Positions 9,315-17,038 of a DNA stretch of 64,000 nucleotides are shown one piece after another (the stretch's first letter is position 1; each line of letters starts with the position of its first letter). Origin of the DNA: Micromonospora cathayae (GTDB lineage: Bacteria > Actinomycetota > Actinomycetes > Mycobacteriales > Micromonosporaceae). The notes below the pieces were generated by a model that was given only the letters and a program-made list of their open reading frames with translations, did not search any database and was not told the DNA's origin. A program made the translations under genes and the position numbers. The DNA lies in the NCBI RefSeq assembly GCF_028993575.1, contig NZ_CP118615.1:5795001-5859000 (forward strand), in the 5' to 3' direction.

Positions 9315-11329
9315 TCGAGAACCTGTTCGCCCAGTACGGGACGATCGCCCAGATCGCGCTCATCTACGCGATCCTCACCCTCGCCGGTTTCGCCGCGCAG
9401 TGGGCCGGCCTGCTGAGCCTGCTGCCGGTGCCGGTCGCCGCGCTGACCGGATACTGCGGGGCCATCCTGGTCGAGCACGTCACCGACGTACCGGCGGTGG
9501 TGGTGCTGCTCGGGGCCGCGGTGCTCGGCGGGGCGGTGTCGCTGCTGCTGTCCTATCCCCTGCTGCGGCTGCGCAGCCACTGGATCGCGCTGGCCACCAT
9601 CGCGCTGCTGCTGGTGACCCGGGTGGTGGTGCTCAACGTGCCGGCCACCGGCGGCGCGCAGGGCATGCCGGTGTGGCAGCAGACCGGCTGGGTCCACACG
9701 CTGGTGATCCTCGCGCTGGCGGCGTGGTGGCTGGCCCGGATCCGGCGGTCCCGGCTCGGCCTGGCCACCGAGGCGGTCCGCGCCGACCTGGACGTGGCGG
9801 GCTCGCTCGGGGTCGACCCGACCGCGATCCGCCGCATCGCGATGGTCAACAGCGGTGCCCTCGCCGGCCTGGCCGGGGTGCTGCTCGCCAACACCCTCCA
9901 GTACATCGGGCCCACCACCTACTACCTGGACCTGGGCTTCACCATGCTGGCCGCGCTGGTCCTCGGTGGACGTTCGCACTGGATCGGGGCGATCGTCGGC
10001 GCGGTGGTCTTCACCGCCATCCCGCAGGTGTCGACGAAGCTGCTCACCCACGGCGAGCACCTGCTCAACGGGGTTGCGCTGATCGCCATCATGCTCTTCC
10101 TGCCGGGCGGCCTGTTCGAGCCGGGCCGGCGGGCCCGGCGGCTCGGTGCCCGCGCGGCCCGCCGCGAGGCGGAGACCGAGGCGGAGACGACCGAGACCGC
10201 AGCTCCGCCGGACACCGCAGCCGCCAGCCGGCTGGACGGGGTGGCCGAGGCGCTGACCGGCGGCGACGCGGGCGCCGAGCCCGGCCGGCGCGACAGGGAC
10301 AGCACCGACGCGGACACCGAGGCCGGCACGCGCAACGGCGACCGCATCGACGCCGCCGACGACGCGGCAACCCGGGCCGGCACCGACCACCCGGCCGCCG
10401 GGGCGGCGTCCCGGCCGGCGACCACCGCCACGCCACGCCCGGCGGCGGCCGGCGGCGGGGCGGTCCGGGCCGACGCCGACCCGGCGGCGCCCCCCGCGGT
10501 CGAGGTGACCGGGGTCGGCAAGAGCTTCGGCGGGGTCGCCGCCGTCGACGACCTCACCCTCACCGTGCCGACCGGACGCGTCCTCGGCATCCTCGGCCCG
10601 AACGGGGCCGGCAAGTCGACGGCGATGGACCTGATCGCCGGCAACCAGCGGGTCGATCAGGGCACCATCCGCATCTTCGGCCGCGACGTGACCCGGGCCC
10701 CCGCCCACCAGCGGGTCCGCACCGGCGGCATCGCCCGCACCTACCAGGAGGTACGGCTGTTCGACGGCCTCACCGTCCTGGAGAACATCATGGCCGGGGC
10801 GTACGTGCGCCGGAACTCGCGGGCCTGGCAGGCGGTGGCGCTGCTGCCGACCGAACGTCGGGAACGCCGGGTGGCCGAGGAGCAGGCCCGGGAGCTGATG
10901 GACCGGGTCGGGGTGATCGGCCGGCCCGACCAGTACGCCGGGACGCTCTCCTACGCCAACCAGCGGCGGGTGGAGATCGCCCGCGCGCTGGCGGCCGGGC
11001 CCCGGCTGCTGCTGCTGGACGAGCCCACCGCCGGCATGCACCACCACGGTTCCGCGGCGGTCGGTGAGCTGGTGCACCGGCTGCGCGACGACGGACTGAC
11101 CCTGGTGCTCGTCGAGCACAACATGCGGTTGATCAAGGACTACTGCGACCAGGCCGCGGTGATGAGCCTGGGCACCCTGCTCGTGCAGGGCGACCCCGCT
11201 ACCTGCCTGGACGACCCTCGGGTGAAGGAGGCCTACCTTGGCAAGCGCTCCGATGCTGAGCGTGTCCGCGCTCTCCTCGAACTACGGAAACATCCGGGCG
11301 GTGCGCAACGTCAGCCTCTCGGTCGCTGA
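9311..11329 (+). CDS. LivM-LivG fusion: ABC permease joined to ATPase (set 2)
   Basis: 672 residues from a GTG overlapping the LivH stop. Residues 1 to about 280 are a complete LivM permease (coupling loop ARIRRSRLGLATEAVRADL). Residues about 285-395 are a low-complexity Ala/Thr/Arg/Asp linker. From about 396 (VEVTGVGKSFGG) there is a complete LivG ATPase with Walker A GPNGAGKST and Walker B LLLDEPTAGM. Set 1 keeps the two as separate genes, so this is a real architectural difference between two neighbouring paralogues. The C-terminal 30 residues after KEAYLGK overlap the next gene by 92 bp. Confidence 0.92.
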   Translation: MIENLFAQYGTIAQIALIYAILTLAGFAAQWAGLLSLLPVPVAALTGYCGAILVEHVTDVPAVVVLLGAAVLGGAVSLLLSYPLLRLRSHWIALATIALLLVTRVVVLNVPATGGAQGMPVWQQTGWVHTLVILALAAWWLARIRRSRLGLATEAVRADLDVAGSLGVDPTAIRRIAMVNSGALAGLAGVLLANTLQYIGPTTYYLDLGFTMLAALVLGGRSHWIGAIVGAVVFTAIPQVSTKLLTHGEHLLNGVALIAIMLFLPGGLFEPGRRARRLGARAARREAETEAETTETAAPPDTAAASRLDGVAEALTGGDAGAEPGRRDRDSTDADTEAGTRNGDRIDAADDAATRAGTDHPAAGAASRPATTATPRPAAAGGGAVRADADPAAPPAVEVTGVGKSFGGVAAVDDLTLTVPTGRVLGILGPNGAGKSTAMDLIAGNQRVDQGTIRIFGRDVTRAPAHQRVRTGGIARTYQEVRLFDGLTVLENIMAGAYVRRNSRAWQAVALLPTERRERRVAEEQARELMDRVGVIGRPDQYAGTLSYANQRRVEIARALAAGPRLLLLDEPTAGMHHHGSAAVGELVHRLRDDGLTLVLVEHNMRLIKDYCDQAAVMSLGTLLVQGDPATCLDDPRVKEAYLGKRSDAERVRALLELRKHPGGAQRQPLGR

Positions 11330-11951
11330 GGGGCAGCTCGTCACCCTGCTCGGCGCGAACGGCTCGGGCAAGTCGACGACGATGAAGACGATCGCCGGCT
11401 TCCACCGGCCGGTCACCGGGACCGTGCTGTTCGACGGCACCGACATCACCGGCTGGCCGACCCACCGGGTGGTCCGGGCCGGGCTGGCGTTCGTCCCGGA
11501 ACGGCCGACGTCGGTGCTGCTGCCGCTGACCGTGGAGGAGAACCTGCGGCTGAGCGGGTACGCCGGTCGGGGTTCGTTCGACGAGCTGCGCGACCGGGCC
11601 CTGGAGGTCTTCCCCAAGCTGGCCGACCGGCGGCGGCAGGTCGTCGGGTCGATGAGCGGTGGCGAGCAGCAGATGGTGGCCGTCGCCCGGGGCCTGATGA
11701 CCAACCCGAAAATGCTGCTGATCGACTCGCCGGTGATCGGCCTGTCGCCGGCGATGGCCGACACGGTCTACGAGGCCATGGTCCGGCTCAACCAGCTCGG
11801 CATCACGATCCTGTTCATCGAGCAGAGCGCGGCGGTCGCGCTCGTGCTCGCCGACCACGCCTACATCCTCAACCGCGGCGAGAACGTGCTCAGCGGCGAG
11901 ACCGAGGTGCTGCGCGAGTCCACCGACCTGATCAACACCTACCTGGCCTGA
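11238..11951 (+). CDS. livF: LivF-type branched-chain amino acid ABC transporter ATPase (set 2)
   Basis: 237 residues. A strong AAGGAGG Shine-Dalgarno at 11225-11231 lies 6 bp before TTG 11238, so I prefer this rare TTG start; the ATG at 11253 is the alternative and would be 21 bp from the site. Walker A GANGSGKST, signature MSGGEQQMVAVARGL. Walker B is LLIDSPVIGLSP: the catalytic Glu that normally follows the Asp (LLLDEP in set 1) is Ser here, which should impair hydrolysis at this site. Completes importer set 2. Confidence 0.9.
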   Translation: MASAPMLSVSALSSNYGNIRAVRNVSLSVAEGQLVTLLGANGSGKSTTMKTIAGFHRPVTGTVLFDGTDITGWPTHRVVRAGLAFVPERPTSVLLPLTVEENLRLSGYAGRGSFDELRDRALEVFPKLADRRRQVVGSMSGGEQQMVAVARGLMTNPKMLLIDSPVIGLSPAMADTVYEAMVRLNQLGITILFIEQSAAVALVLADHAYILNRGENVLSGETEVLRESTDLINTYLA

Positions 11952-11961
11952 GGAGTACCTG

Positions 11962-12993
11962 ATGAAGATCAGCTTTGTCACCAGTGCGTTCGGCACGGTC
12001 GACGGCCAACGACGCTTCGACATGCCCAGCTTCGTCACCGAGTGCCAGGCCGCCGAGCAGGCCGGCTTCTACGCCGCGTACACCGGGGAGCGGCGCGGAC
12101 GCGGGCCGGCGTCCGGCCAGACCGCGGTCACCTTCAACCCCGACCTGCTCTGCATGTACGGGCTGGCGCACACCTCGTCGCTGGTGTTCGGCACCCACAT
12201 CACGCTGCTGCCGCTGCACCACCCGGTCCGGGTCGCGCAGGACGCCACCCTGGTCAACGCGATGTTCCCCGGCCGCTACCGGCTGGGGCTGGGGGCCGGG
12301 TACACCACCGACGACTTCCGGGCCTTCGGCGTCGACCTGTCCGAGCGGGGCCGACGGATGACCGAGGGACTCAAGGCGATCAACGCCTACCGGGAGGGCC
12401 GCAATCACGAACTCGCCGGGGGATGGCAGGGCGTGGTGCCCGACCGCGACCCGGCGCTCGGTGACGACCCGCTGGAGATCTACCTCGGCGCCTGGTCCCG
12501 ACCGGGCGTGCGGCGGGCGGCCCGGTACGGCGACGGCTGGTACACCGGCCCGATCCGCACCGTCGCCGCCGAGGCGGAGCTGGCCCAGGTCTACCGGGAC
12601 GAGTGCGCCAAGGTGGGCAAGGAGCCGAAGGTGATCCTGATGCGGGAGGCCGGCCTGGGCGTCACCGACGCCGACGCCCGCGCGGTGCACGGCGACCTCC
12701 TGCTGGAGTACGCGCGGATCTACTGGTCCCGGGGCGGCACGTACGATCCACAGTGGGATCCGTGGGTGGGCCGGGTCGAGAAGGCCGAGGACATCACCCT
12801 GGACATGGTGATGCCGGACCGGTTCCTCTGTGGATCGATCGACACGTGGCTGGACACGATCGCGGGATGGAAGGAGACCATCCAGCCCGACGAGATCATT
12901 CTGCGGCTGCGGTACTTCTACGGGCCCTCCCTGGAGACCGCGATCCGCGAGATGGACCTGATCGGCAAGCACGTGATCCCCGCCCTTGCCTGA
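11962..12993 (+). CDS. LLM-class (luciferase-like) flavin/F420-dependent oxidoreductase
   Basis: 343 residues with the (beta/alpha)8 luciferase-like fold: N-terminal MKISFVTSAFG, the middle GRYRLGLGAGYTTDDFRAFG and the later DGWYTGP strand are typical of bacterial luciferase and F420-dependent families. Could be an FMNH2-dependent monooxygenase or an F420 dehydrogenase; sequence alone does not decide. TGAGGAG lies just before the ATG, 10 bp after livF2. Its place in the importer operon suggests oxidation of the imported compound. Confidence 0.88.
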   Translation: MKISFVTSAFGTVDGQRRFDMPSFVTECQAAEQAGFYAAYTGERRGRGPASGQTAVTFNPDLLCMYGLAHTSSLVFGTHITLLPLHHPVRVAQDATLVNAMFPGRYRLGLGAGYTTDDFRAFGVDLSERGRRMTEGLKAINAYREGRNHELAGGWQGVVPDRDPALGDDPLEIYLGAWSRPGVRRAARYGDGWYTGPIRTVAAEAELAQVYRDECAKVGKEPKVILMREAGLGVTDADARAVHGDLLLEYARIYWSRGGTYDPQWDPWVGRVEKAEDITLDMVMPDRFLCGSIDTWLDTIAGWKETIQPDEIILRLRYFYGPSLETAIREMDLIGKHVIPALA

Positions 12994-13020
12994 CTCCCCC
13001 TCGTGAATCGAGTCCTCTCC

Positions 13021-13779
13021 ATGACGCACCCATCCGACCAGCCGGTGGTCTGGTCCCGCCGCACCGGCAAGGTCTCCGACGTCGTCGCCATGCGGATCGT
13101 GCAGGACATCGTCGCCCGCGCCCTGCCGCCGGGCAGCCGGCTGCCCGGCGAGCCGGCGATGATGCAGCAGTACCAGGTGTCCCGCTCGTCGCTGCGGGAG
13201 GCGCTGCGCATCCTGGAGGTGGAGGGACTCATCGCGGTCAAGACCGGGCCCGGCGGCGGGCCGGTCGTCCGCAAGGTCAGCAGCCGGGACTACGGGCGGA
13301 TGAGCAGCCTGTTCTTCCAGATGGAGCAGGCCCGGCTGGCCGACCTGGTGGCCGCCCGGCAGGTCATCGAGCCGGTGCTGGCCCGGCTGGCCGCCGAGGT
13401 GCGCAGCGAGGCCGACTGCGCGCGGCTGGCGTCGGTGGTGGAGGCCGGGCAGTGCCCACCGACCGGCGAGACCCCGGACAGCGCGGTGGCGATCACCGAG
13501 TTCCACGAGGTGGTGGTCGACCTGGCCGGCAACCCGGTGCTGGGGTTGTACGCCAACGCGCTCAAGCACATCTTCACCGACCGGGTCGTCGGTAGGGTCT
13601 TCCCGCCGGAGTCGCAGGACCGGGCCCGGGACGCGCACGCCCGGATCGCCGCCGCGATTGTCGCCGGTGACGGCGCGAAGGCCGAGCAGTCGATGCGGGA
13701 GCACCTGGCGGACTTCGCGTGCAGCTACCGGCAGAACTACCCCGGGCTGCTCGACGAGGTCGTGAGCTGGGCCATCTGA
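13021..13779 (+). CDS. GntR-family transcriptional regulator, FadR/FCD subfamily
   Basis: 252 residues from the ATG at 13021 (a GTG 18 bp upstream is possible). N-terminal winged helix: DIVARALPPGSRLPGE, then the recognition helix region VSRSSLREALRILEVEGLI. The C-terminal half is all-helical FCD, with ITEFHEVVVDLAGNP and the His of KHIF as likely metal/ligand residues. FCD regulators usually sense carboxylic acids, which fits the neighbouring aldehyde dehydrogenase and amidase. Probably the local regulator of this operon; no operator was identified with confidence. Confidence 0.92.
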   Translation: MTHPSDQPVVWSRRTGKVSDVVAMRIVQDIVARALPPGSRLPGEPAMMQQYQVSRSSLREALRILEVEGLIAVKTGPGGGPVVRKVSSRDYGRMSSLFFQMEQARLADLVAARQVIEPVLARLAAEVRSEADCARLASVVEAGQCPPTGETPDSAVAITEFHEVVVDLAGNPVLGLYANALKHIFTDRVVGRVFPPESQDRARDAHARIAAAIVAGDGAKAEQSMREHLADFACSYRQNYPGLLDEVVSWAI

Positions 13780-13797
13780 CTACACGAAAGGCACGAC

Positions 13798-15240
13798 ATG
13801 CAGGAGAGCGAGTATCTGGCCCACGACGCCACCGGGCTGGCCGCGCTGGTCGCGGCCGGCGAGGTCAGCCCGGCAGAACTGCTGGACGCGGCGCTGGCCC
13901 GGACGGCGGAGGTCAACCCGGTCGTCAACGCGGTGGTCCACCCGATGGAGGCGCAGGCCCGCGCGCAGCTGGCCACGGTGACGCCCGGGTCGGGGCCGCT
14001 GGCCGGCGTGCCCTACCTGCTGAAGGACCTCACCGCGATGTACGCGGGCGTGCCGACCAGCCACGGCAGCCGGTTCCTCGGTGACGTGCTGCCCGACTAC
14101 GACACCGAGGTGGTGGCCCGGTTGAAGGCGGCCGGGCTGGTCATCTTCGGCAAGACCAACACCCCGGAGCTGGGTGGCGCGCCGACCACCGAGCCGCAGC
14201 GGTTCGGCCCGGCCCGCAACCCGTGGCACACCGGCCACTCCACCGGCGGGTCCAGCGGCGGCTCGGCGGCGGCGGTGGCGGCCGGCATCGTGCCGGCCTG
14301 TCACGCCACCGATGGCGGCGGGTCGATCCGCATCCCGGCGTCGTGCTGCGGGGTGTTCGGGCTGAAGCCGTCGCGGGGACGCAACCCGGCCGGGCCCCGG
14401 CTGGGCGAGATCTGGGCCGGGATGAGCGCCGAGCACGCGGTGACCCGCACGGTACGGGACAGCGCGGCGCTGCTGGACGTGACGTCGGGGCCGGCGGTCG
14501 GTGACCCGTACGCCTGCCCGCCGCCGGTGCGGCCGTTCGCCGCCGAGGTGGGGCGGGACCCGGGCCGGCTGCGGATCGCGGCGTCGGCGGCGGTGGCCGA
14601 CGGCATCACCGTGCACCCGGACGTGCTGGCCACCTTCGCCGAGGCGGTGGCGCACCTGCGCGGGCTGGGCCACGAGGTGGACGAGGTGGCCCCGGCGTAC
14701 GACGCGACGGCCACCTCGGCGGCCGTCGTGAAGATCATCGCGGTGAACTACGCGCGGTCGATCGCCCGGCACGCCGCGGTGAAGGGACGCGAGCCGGAAC
14801 CCGGTGAGCTGGAACGGGTCATCGAACGCCGGCGGGCCGTCGGGCGGGCGGTACCGGCCACCGAGTACGTCGAGGCGGTGGAGACGATCCACCGGGCCGG
14901 CCGGGACGTCGGGGCGTTCCTGGGGACGTACGACGTGATCCTGCGGCCCACCGTGGCGCAGCCGCCACCCCCGCTGGGCTACCTGGACATGAACGCCGAG
15001 GACCTGGACGGCTTCCTGACCCGGCTGTGGTCGTACATCCCGTACACGTCGGTGTTCAACGCGACCGGGCTGCCGGCGGCGTCGGTGCCGTTCGGCCGGT
15101 CGGCCGACGGCCTGCCGCTGGGCATCCAGCTCGCCGCCCGGTACGGCGACGAGGCCACCCTTTTCCGGCTGGCCGCGCAGATCGAGGCGACCCGCCCGTG
15201 GTCGTTGCCGCCGATGACCGTCGGGGCGGTGCGCGCGTGA
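13798..15240 (+). CDS. Amidase-signature family hydrolase
   Basis: 480 residues, hydrolyses an amide to acid plus ammonia or amine. The Ser-cisSer-Lys triad is visible: Lys in YLLKDL (about residue 81), cis-Ser in [11 protein letters not shown] (about 155) and nucleophile Ser in [10 protein letters not shown] (about 178). Family relatives include GatA-like and aryl-acylamidases, but no GatB/GatC genes are nearby, so a catabolic role is more likely. Nineteen bases after the GntR gene; stop overlaps the next start by GTGA. Confidence 0.92.
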   Translation: MQESEYLAHDATGLAALVAAGEVSPAELLDAALARTAEVNPVVNAVVHPMEAQARAQLATVTPGSGPLAGVPYLLKDLTAMYAGVPTSHGSRFLGDVLPDYDTEVVARLKAAGLVIFGKTNTPELGGAPTTEPQRFGPARNPWHTGHSTGGSSGGSAAAVAAGIVPACHATDGGGSIRIPASCCGVFGLKPSRGRNPAGPRLGEIWAGMSAEHAVTRTVRDSAALLDVTSGPAVGDPYACPPPVRPFAAEVGRDPGRLRIAASAAVADGITVHPDVLATFAEAVAHLRGLGHEVDEVAPAYDATATSAAVVKIIAVNYARSIARHAAVKGREPEPGELERVIERRRAVGRAVPATEYVEAVETIHRAGRDVGAFLGTYDVILRPTVAQPPPPLGYLDMNAEDLDGFLTRLWSYIPYTSVFNATGLPAASVPFGRSADGLPLGIQLAARYGDEATLFRLAAQIEATRPWSLPPMTVGAVRA

Positions 15241-16181
15241 ACCGGGTCCGCGAGTGGACGGTGCCGATCGGGCGGCAGGTGGACGGGTCGCCGTGGCCGC
15301 TGCGGTTCGTCGAGATCACCGCTTCGGCGCCCGGCCCGACCACCGGGTTCGTGGCCGGCCTGTGGGGGGACAAGCCGCTCGGCGTGCTCACCCTGCACGA
15401 GCTGGTCGACACCCTGACCGAACTGCCGCTGGCCGGCACGGTGCTGCTCTGCCCGGCGGTGAACCTGCCGGCGCTGGCCGCCGGCACCCGGGTCAGCCCG
15501 GACCACCACCAGCTCAACCGCCGCTTCCCGGGCAGCCCGACCGGTTTCCTCACCGACCAGATCGCGCACGCCCTGCACGCCACCCTCACCGAGCACTGCT
15601 CCACCGTCGTCGACCTGCACTCGGGCACCCCGACGATGGCGCTGCGCTACACGTACGACTTCGGTGACCTGGACCTGTCGGTGGCGTTCGGGCAGTTGCC
15701 GGTGGTGGTCGACCACGCCTACCCGACGCAGCTCAGCGCGGTGCTGGCCCGGGGCGGGGTGCCGTCCTGCCTGCCGGAGTTCGGCGGCGGGCCGTTCCGG
15801 GAGTCGACGGCCGGCATCGCCGGCTGCCTCAACGTGCTGCGCTACCGGGGGCAGCTCGACTCGCCCCTGACCGGGCCGCCGACCGTGCCGGTCATCCGGG
15901 ACCTGCACCTGGTGCTGCCGTCGACGACCGGGGTGCTGGTCGGCACGCTGGGCCCCGGCGACGTCGGCGCGACGGTGCCGACCGGGGTGCTCGGCTGGGT
16001 CACCAACGTGCTGACCGGCGAACGGGTCGAGGAGTTCGTGGTGGAACGGCCCGGCGGCATCCTGCTGATGGCGAGCGCGTCCCCGGCCATGGTCGCCCCG
16101 GGCGCGTACGCCTTCATGATCGGCTTTCCGTTCCAGGAGCGGCCCCTGCCGGCGACCGGCTCCGCCCCGTCCGTCCCGTGA
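15237..16181 (+). CDS. Succinylglutamate desuccinylase/aspartoacylase-family protein with altered metal site
   Basis: 314 residues, GTG start overlapping the amidase stop. The AstE/AspA-like fold is recognisable from VLLCPAVNLPAL, HHQLNRRFPG (Asn-Arg-x-x-Phe-Pro), VVDLHSGTP and the Glu of CLPEFGGG. However, the first zinc motif, normally G-x-H-G-D/N-E, reads GLWGDK: His is Trp and Glu is Lys. Only the His of DLHSG remains as a canonical ligand. It may be inactive as a zinc deacylase or may have another function. The stop codon lies within a 33-bp tandem duplication. Confidence 0.72.
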   Translation: MNRVREWTVPIGRQVDGSPWPLRFVEITASAPGPTTGFVAGLWGDKPLGVLTLHELVDTLTELPLAGTVLLCPAVNLPALAAGTRVSPDHHQLNRRFPGSPTGFLTDQIAHALHATLTEHCSTVVDLHSGTPTMALRYTYDFGDLDLSVAFGQLPVVVDHAYPTQLSAVLARGGVPSCLPEFGGGPFRESTAGIAGCLNVLRYRGQLDSPLTGPPTVPVIRDLHLVLPSTTGVLVGTLGPGDVGATVPTGVLGWVTNVLTGERVEEFVVERPGGILLMASASPAMVAPGAYAFMIGFPFQERPLPATGSAPSVP

Positions 16182-16217
16182 GGGGCGACCGGCTCCGCCC
16201 CGTCCGTCCCGTGAGGA
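16152..16217. repeat. 33-bp tandem duplication across a gene junction
   Basis: Two head-to-tail copies (16152-16184 and 16185-16217) differ only at the last base. Copy 1 carries the last codons and TGA stop of the AstE-like gene; copy 2 is intergenic and supplies the GAGGAG ribosome-binding site used by the next gene. The near-identity argues for a recent slippage event. Confidence 0.9.
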
Positions 16218-16222
16218 GTGCC

Positions 16223-16909
16223 GTGAACGCGTTGCCCACCGTCTATCTCGCCCGGATGGACGTCGATCCGGCCATGCTGCTGGACTTCATGACCTGGTAC
16301 ACCCACCAGCATGGCCCGGATCTGATCGCGGCCGGGTTCTACAGCGTGCAGGGCTACCAGTGCCGGGCCGGCGAGCCGTACATCCTGAACGTGTACGAGA
16401 TCCCCGGCAGCGACATCTTCTACTCCGAGGAGTACACCCGGCGGCGTACCCCGGAACACGACCGGCAGCGGCCGGCCATCCTGGCCGGGGTGTCGAACCG
16501 GTCCAACACGCCGTACGAGCAGGTCGCCACGCTCGGGGTGGAGCTGCCCGCGCGACCCTGGGCGGACGGGGACCGCACCGGCCGGATCGACGCCACGACC
16601 GTGACCACGCTGGGGCTGGCCGCACCGGAGTCCGCCGACGACGCGGTGCTGGCCTGGTTCCGGCAGGGGTGGGCGTCGGCGCTGGCCGGCAGCGGTTTCC
16701 TGCGCGCCCGGCTGTGCCGGCGGGCCGGACGTCCGCACCCGGCCCGGGTGTCGACGCAGCCCCGCTGGCTGGTCCTGGTGGAGTGGCCCGACCTGGCCTC
16801 GGCCGCCGACGCCGAGCCGGTCGAGTTGGCCGCCGTGGCCGCCGCCGAGGTGCCGTTCACGGAGGTCGCCTACAACCGCGCGGTACGCGTCCTCGACCTC
16901 AGGAACTGA
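16223..16909 (+). CDS. Dimeric alpha/beta-barrel-like protein of unknown function
   Basis: 228 residues from the GTG at 16223, which has GAGGAG 4 bp upstream; longer starts read through the duplicated sequence. Two similar halves appear: PTVYLARMDVDPAMLLDFMTW near the N-terminus and ATTVTTLGLAAPESADDAVL in the middle, each followed by a strand like YILNVYEIPG or RWLVLVEWPD. This suggests two ferredoxin-like (EthD/ABM-type) domains. Such proteins are small-molecule monooxygenases or accessory folds. Last gene of the importer operon; I do not assign a function. Confidence 0.6.
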   Translation: MNALPTVYLARMDVDPAMLLDFMTWYTHQHGPDLIAAGFYSVQGYQCRAGEPYILNVYEIPGSDIFYSEEYTRRRTPEHDRQRPAILAGVSNRSNTPYEQVATLGVELPARPWADGDRTGRIDATTVTTLGLAAPESADDAVLAWFRQGWASALAGSGFLRARLCRRAGRPHPARVSTQPRWLVLVEWPDLASAADAEPVELAAVAAAEVPFTEVAYNRAVRVLDLRN

Positions 16910-16917
16910 CCGCCCGG

Positions 16918-16950
16918 CCCGGTCGGGGCCGGCGGCCGGCCCCGACCGGG
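16918..16950. terminator. Bidirectional hairpin terminator
   Basis: Perfect 15-bp GC stem (16918-16932 with 16936-16950) and a 3-nt loop, starting 9 bp after a stop codon, between convergent genes. No U-tract, as is common in actinomycetes. A second perfect hairpin (10-bp stem, 17001-17010 with 17014-17023) follows for the opposite strand. Confidence 0.75.
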
Positions 16951-17000
16951 ACCAGCGTCAACCCTCGACCGGCGGCGGCGCGCGACCGGCCGGTCCGGTC

Positions 17001-17023
17001 CGGGCCCGGGGTTCCCGGGCCCG
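17001..17023. terminator. Second hairpin of the convergent terminator region
   Basis: Perfect 10-bp inverted repeat with a 3-nt loop, 16 bp beyond the stop of the minus-strand monooxygenase gene. Confidence 0.6.
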
Positions 17024-17038
17024 TACCGCCGGTCGGGC

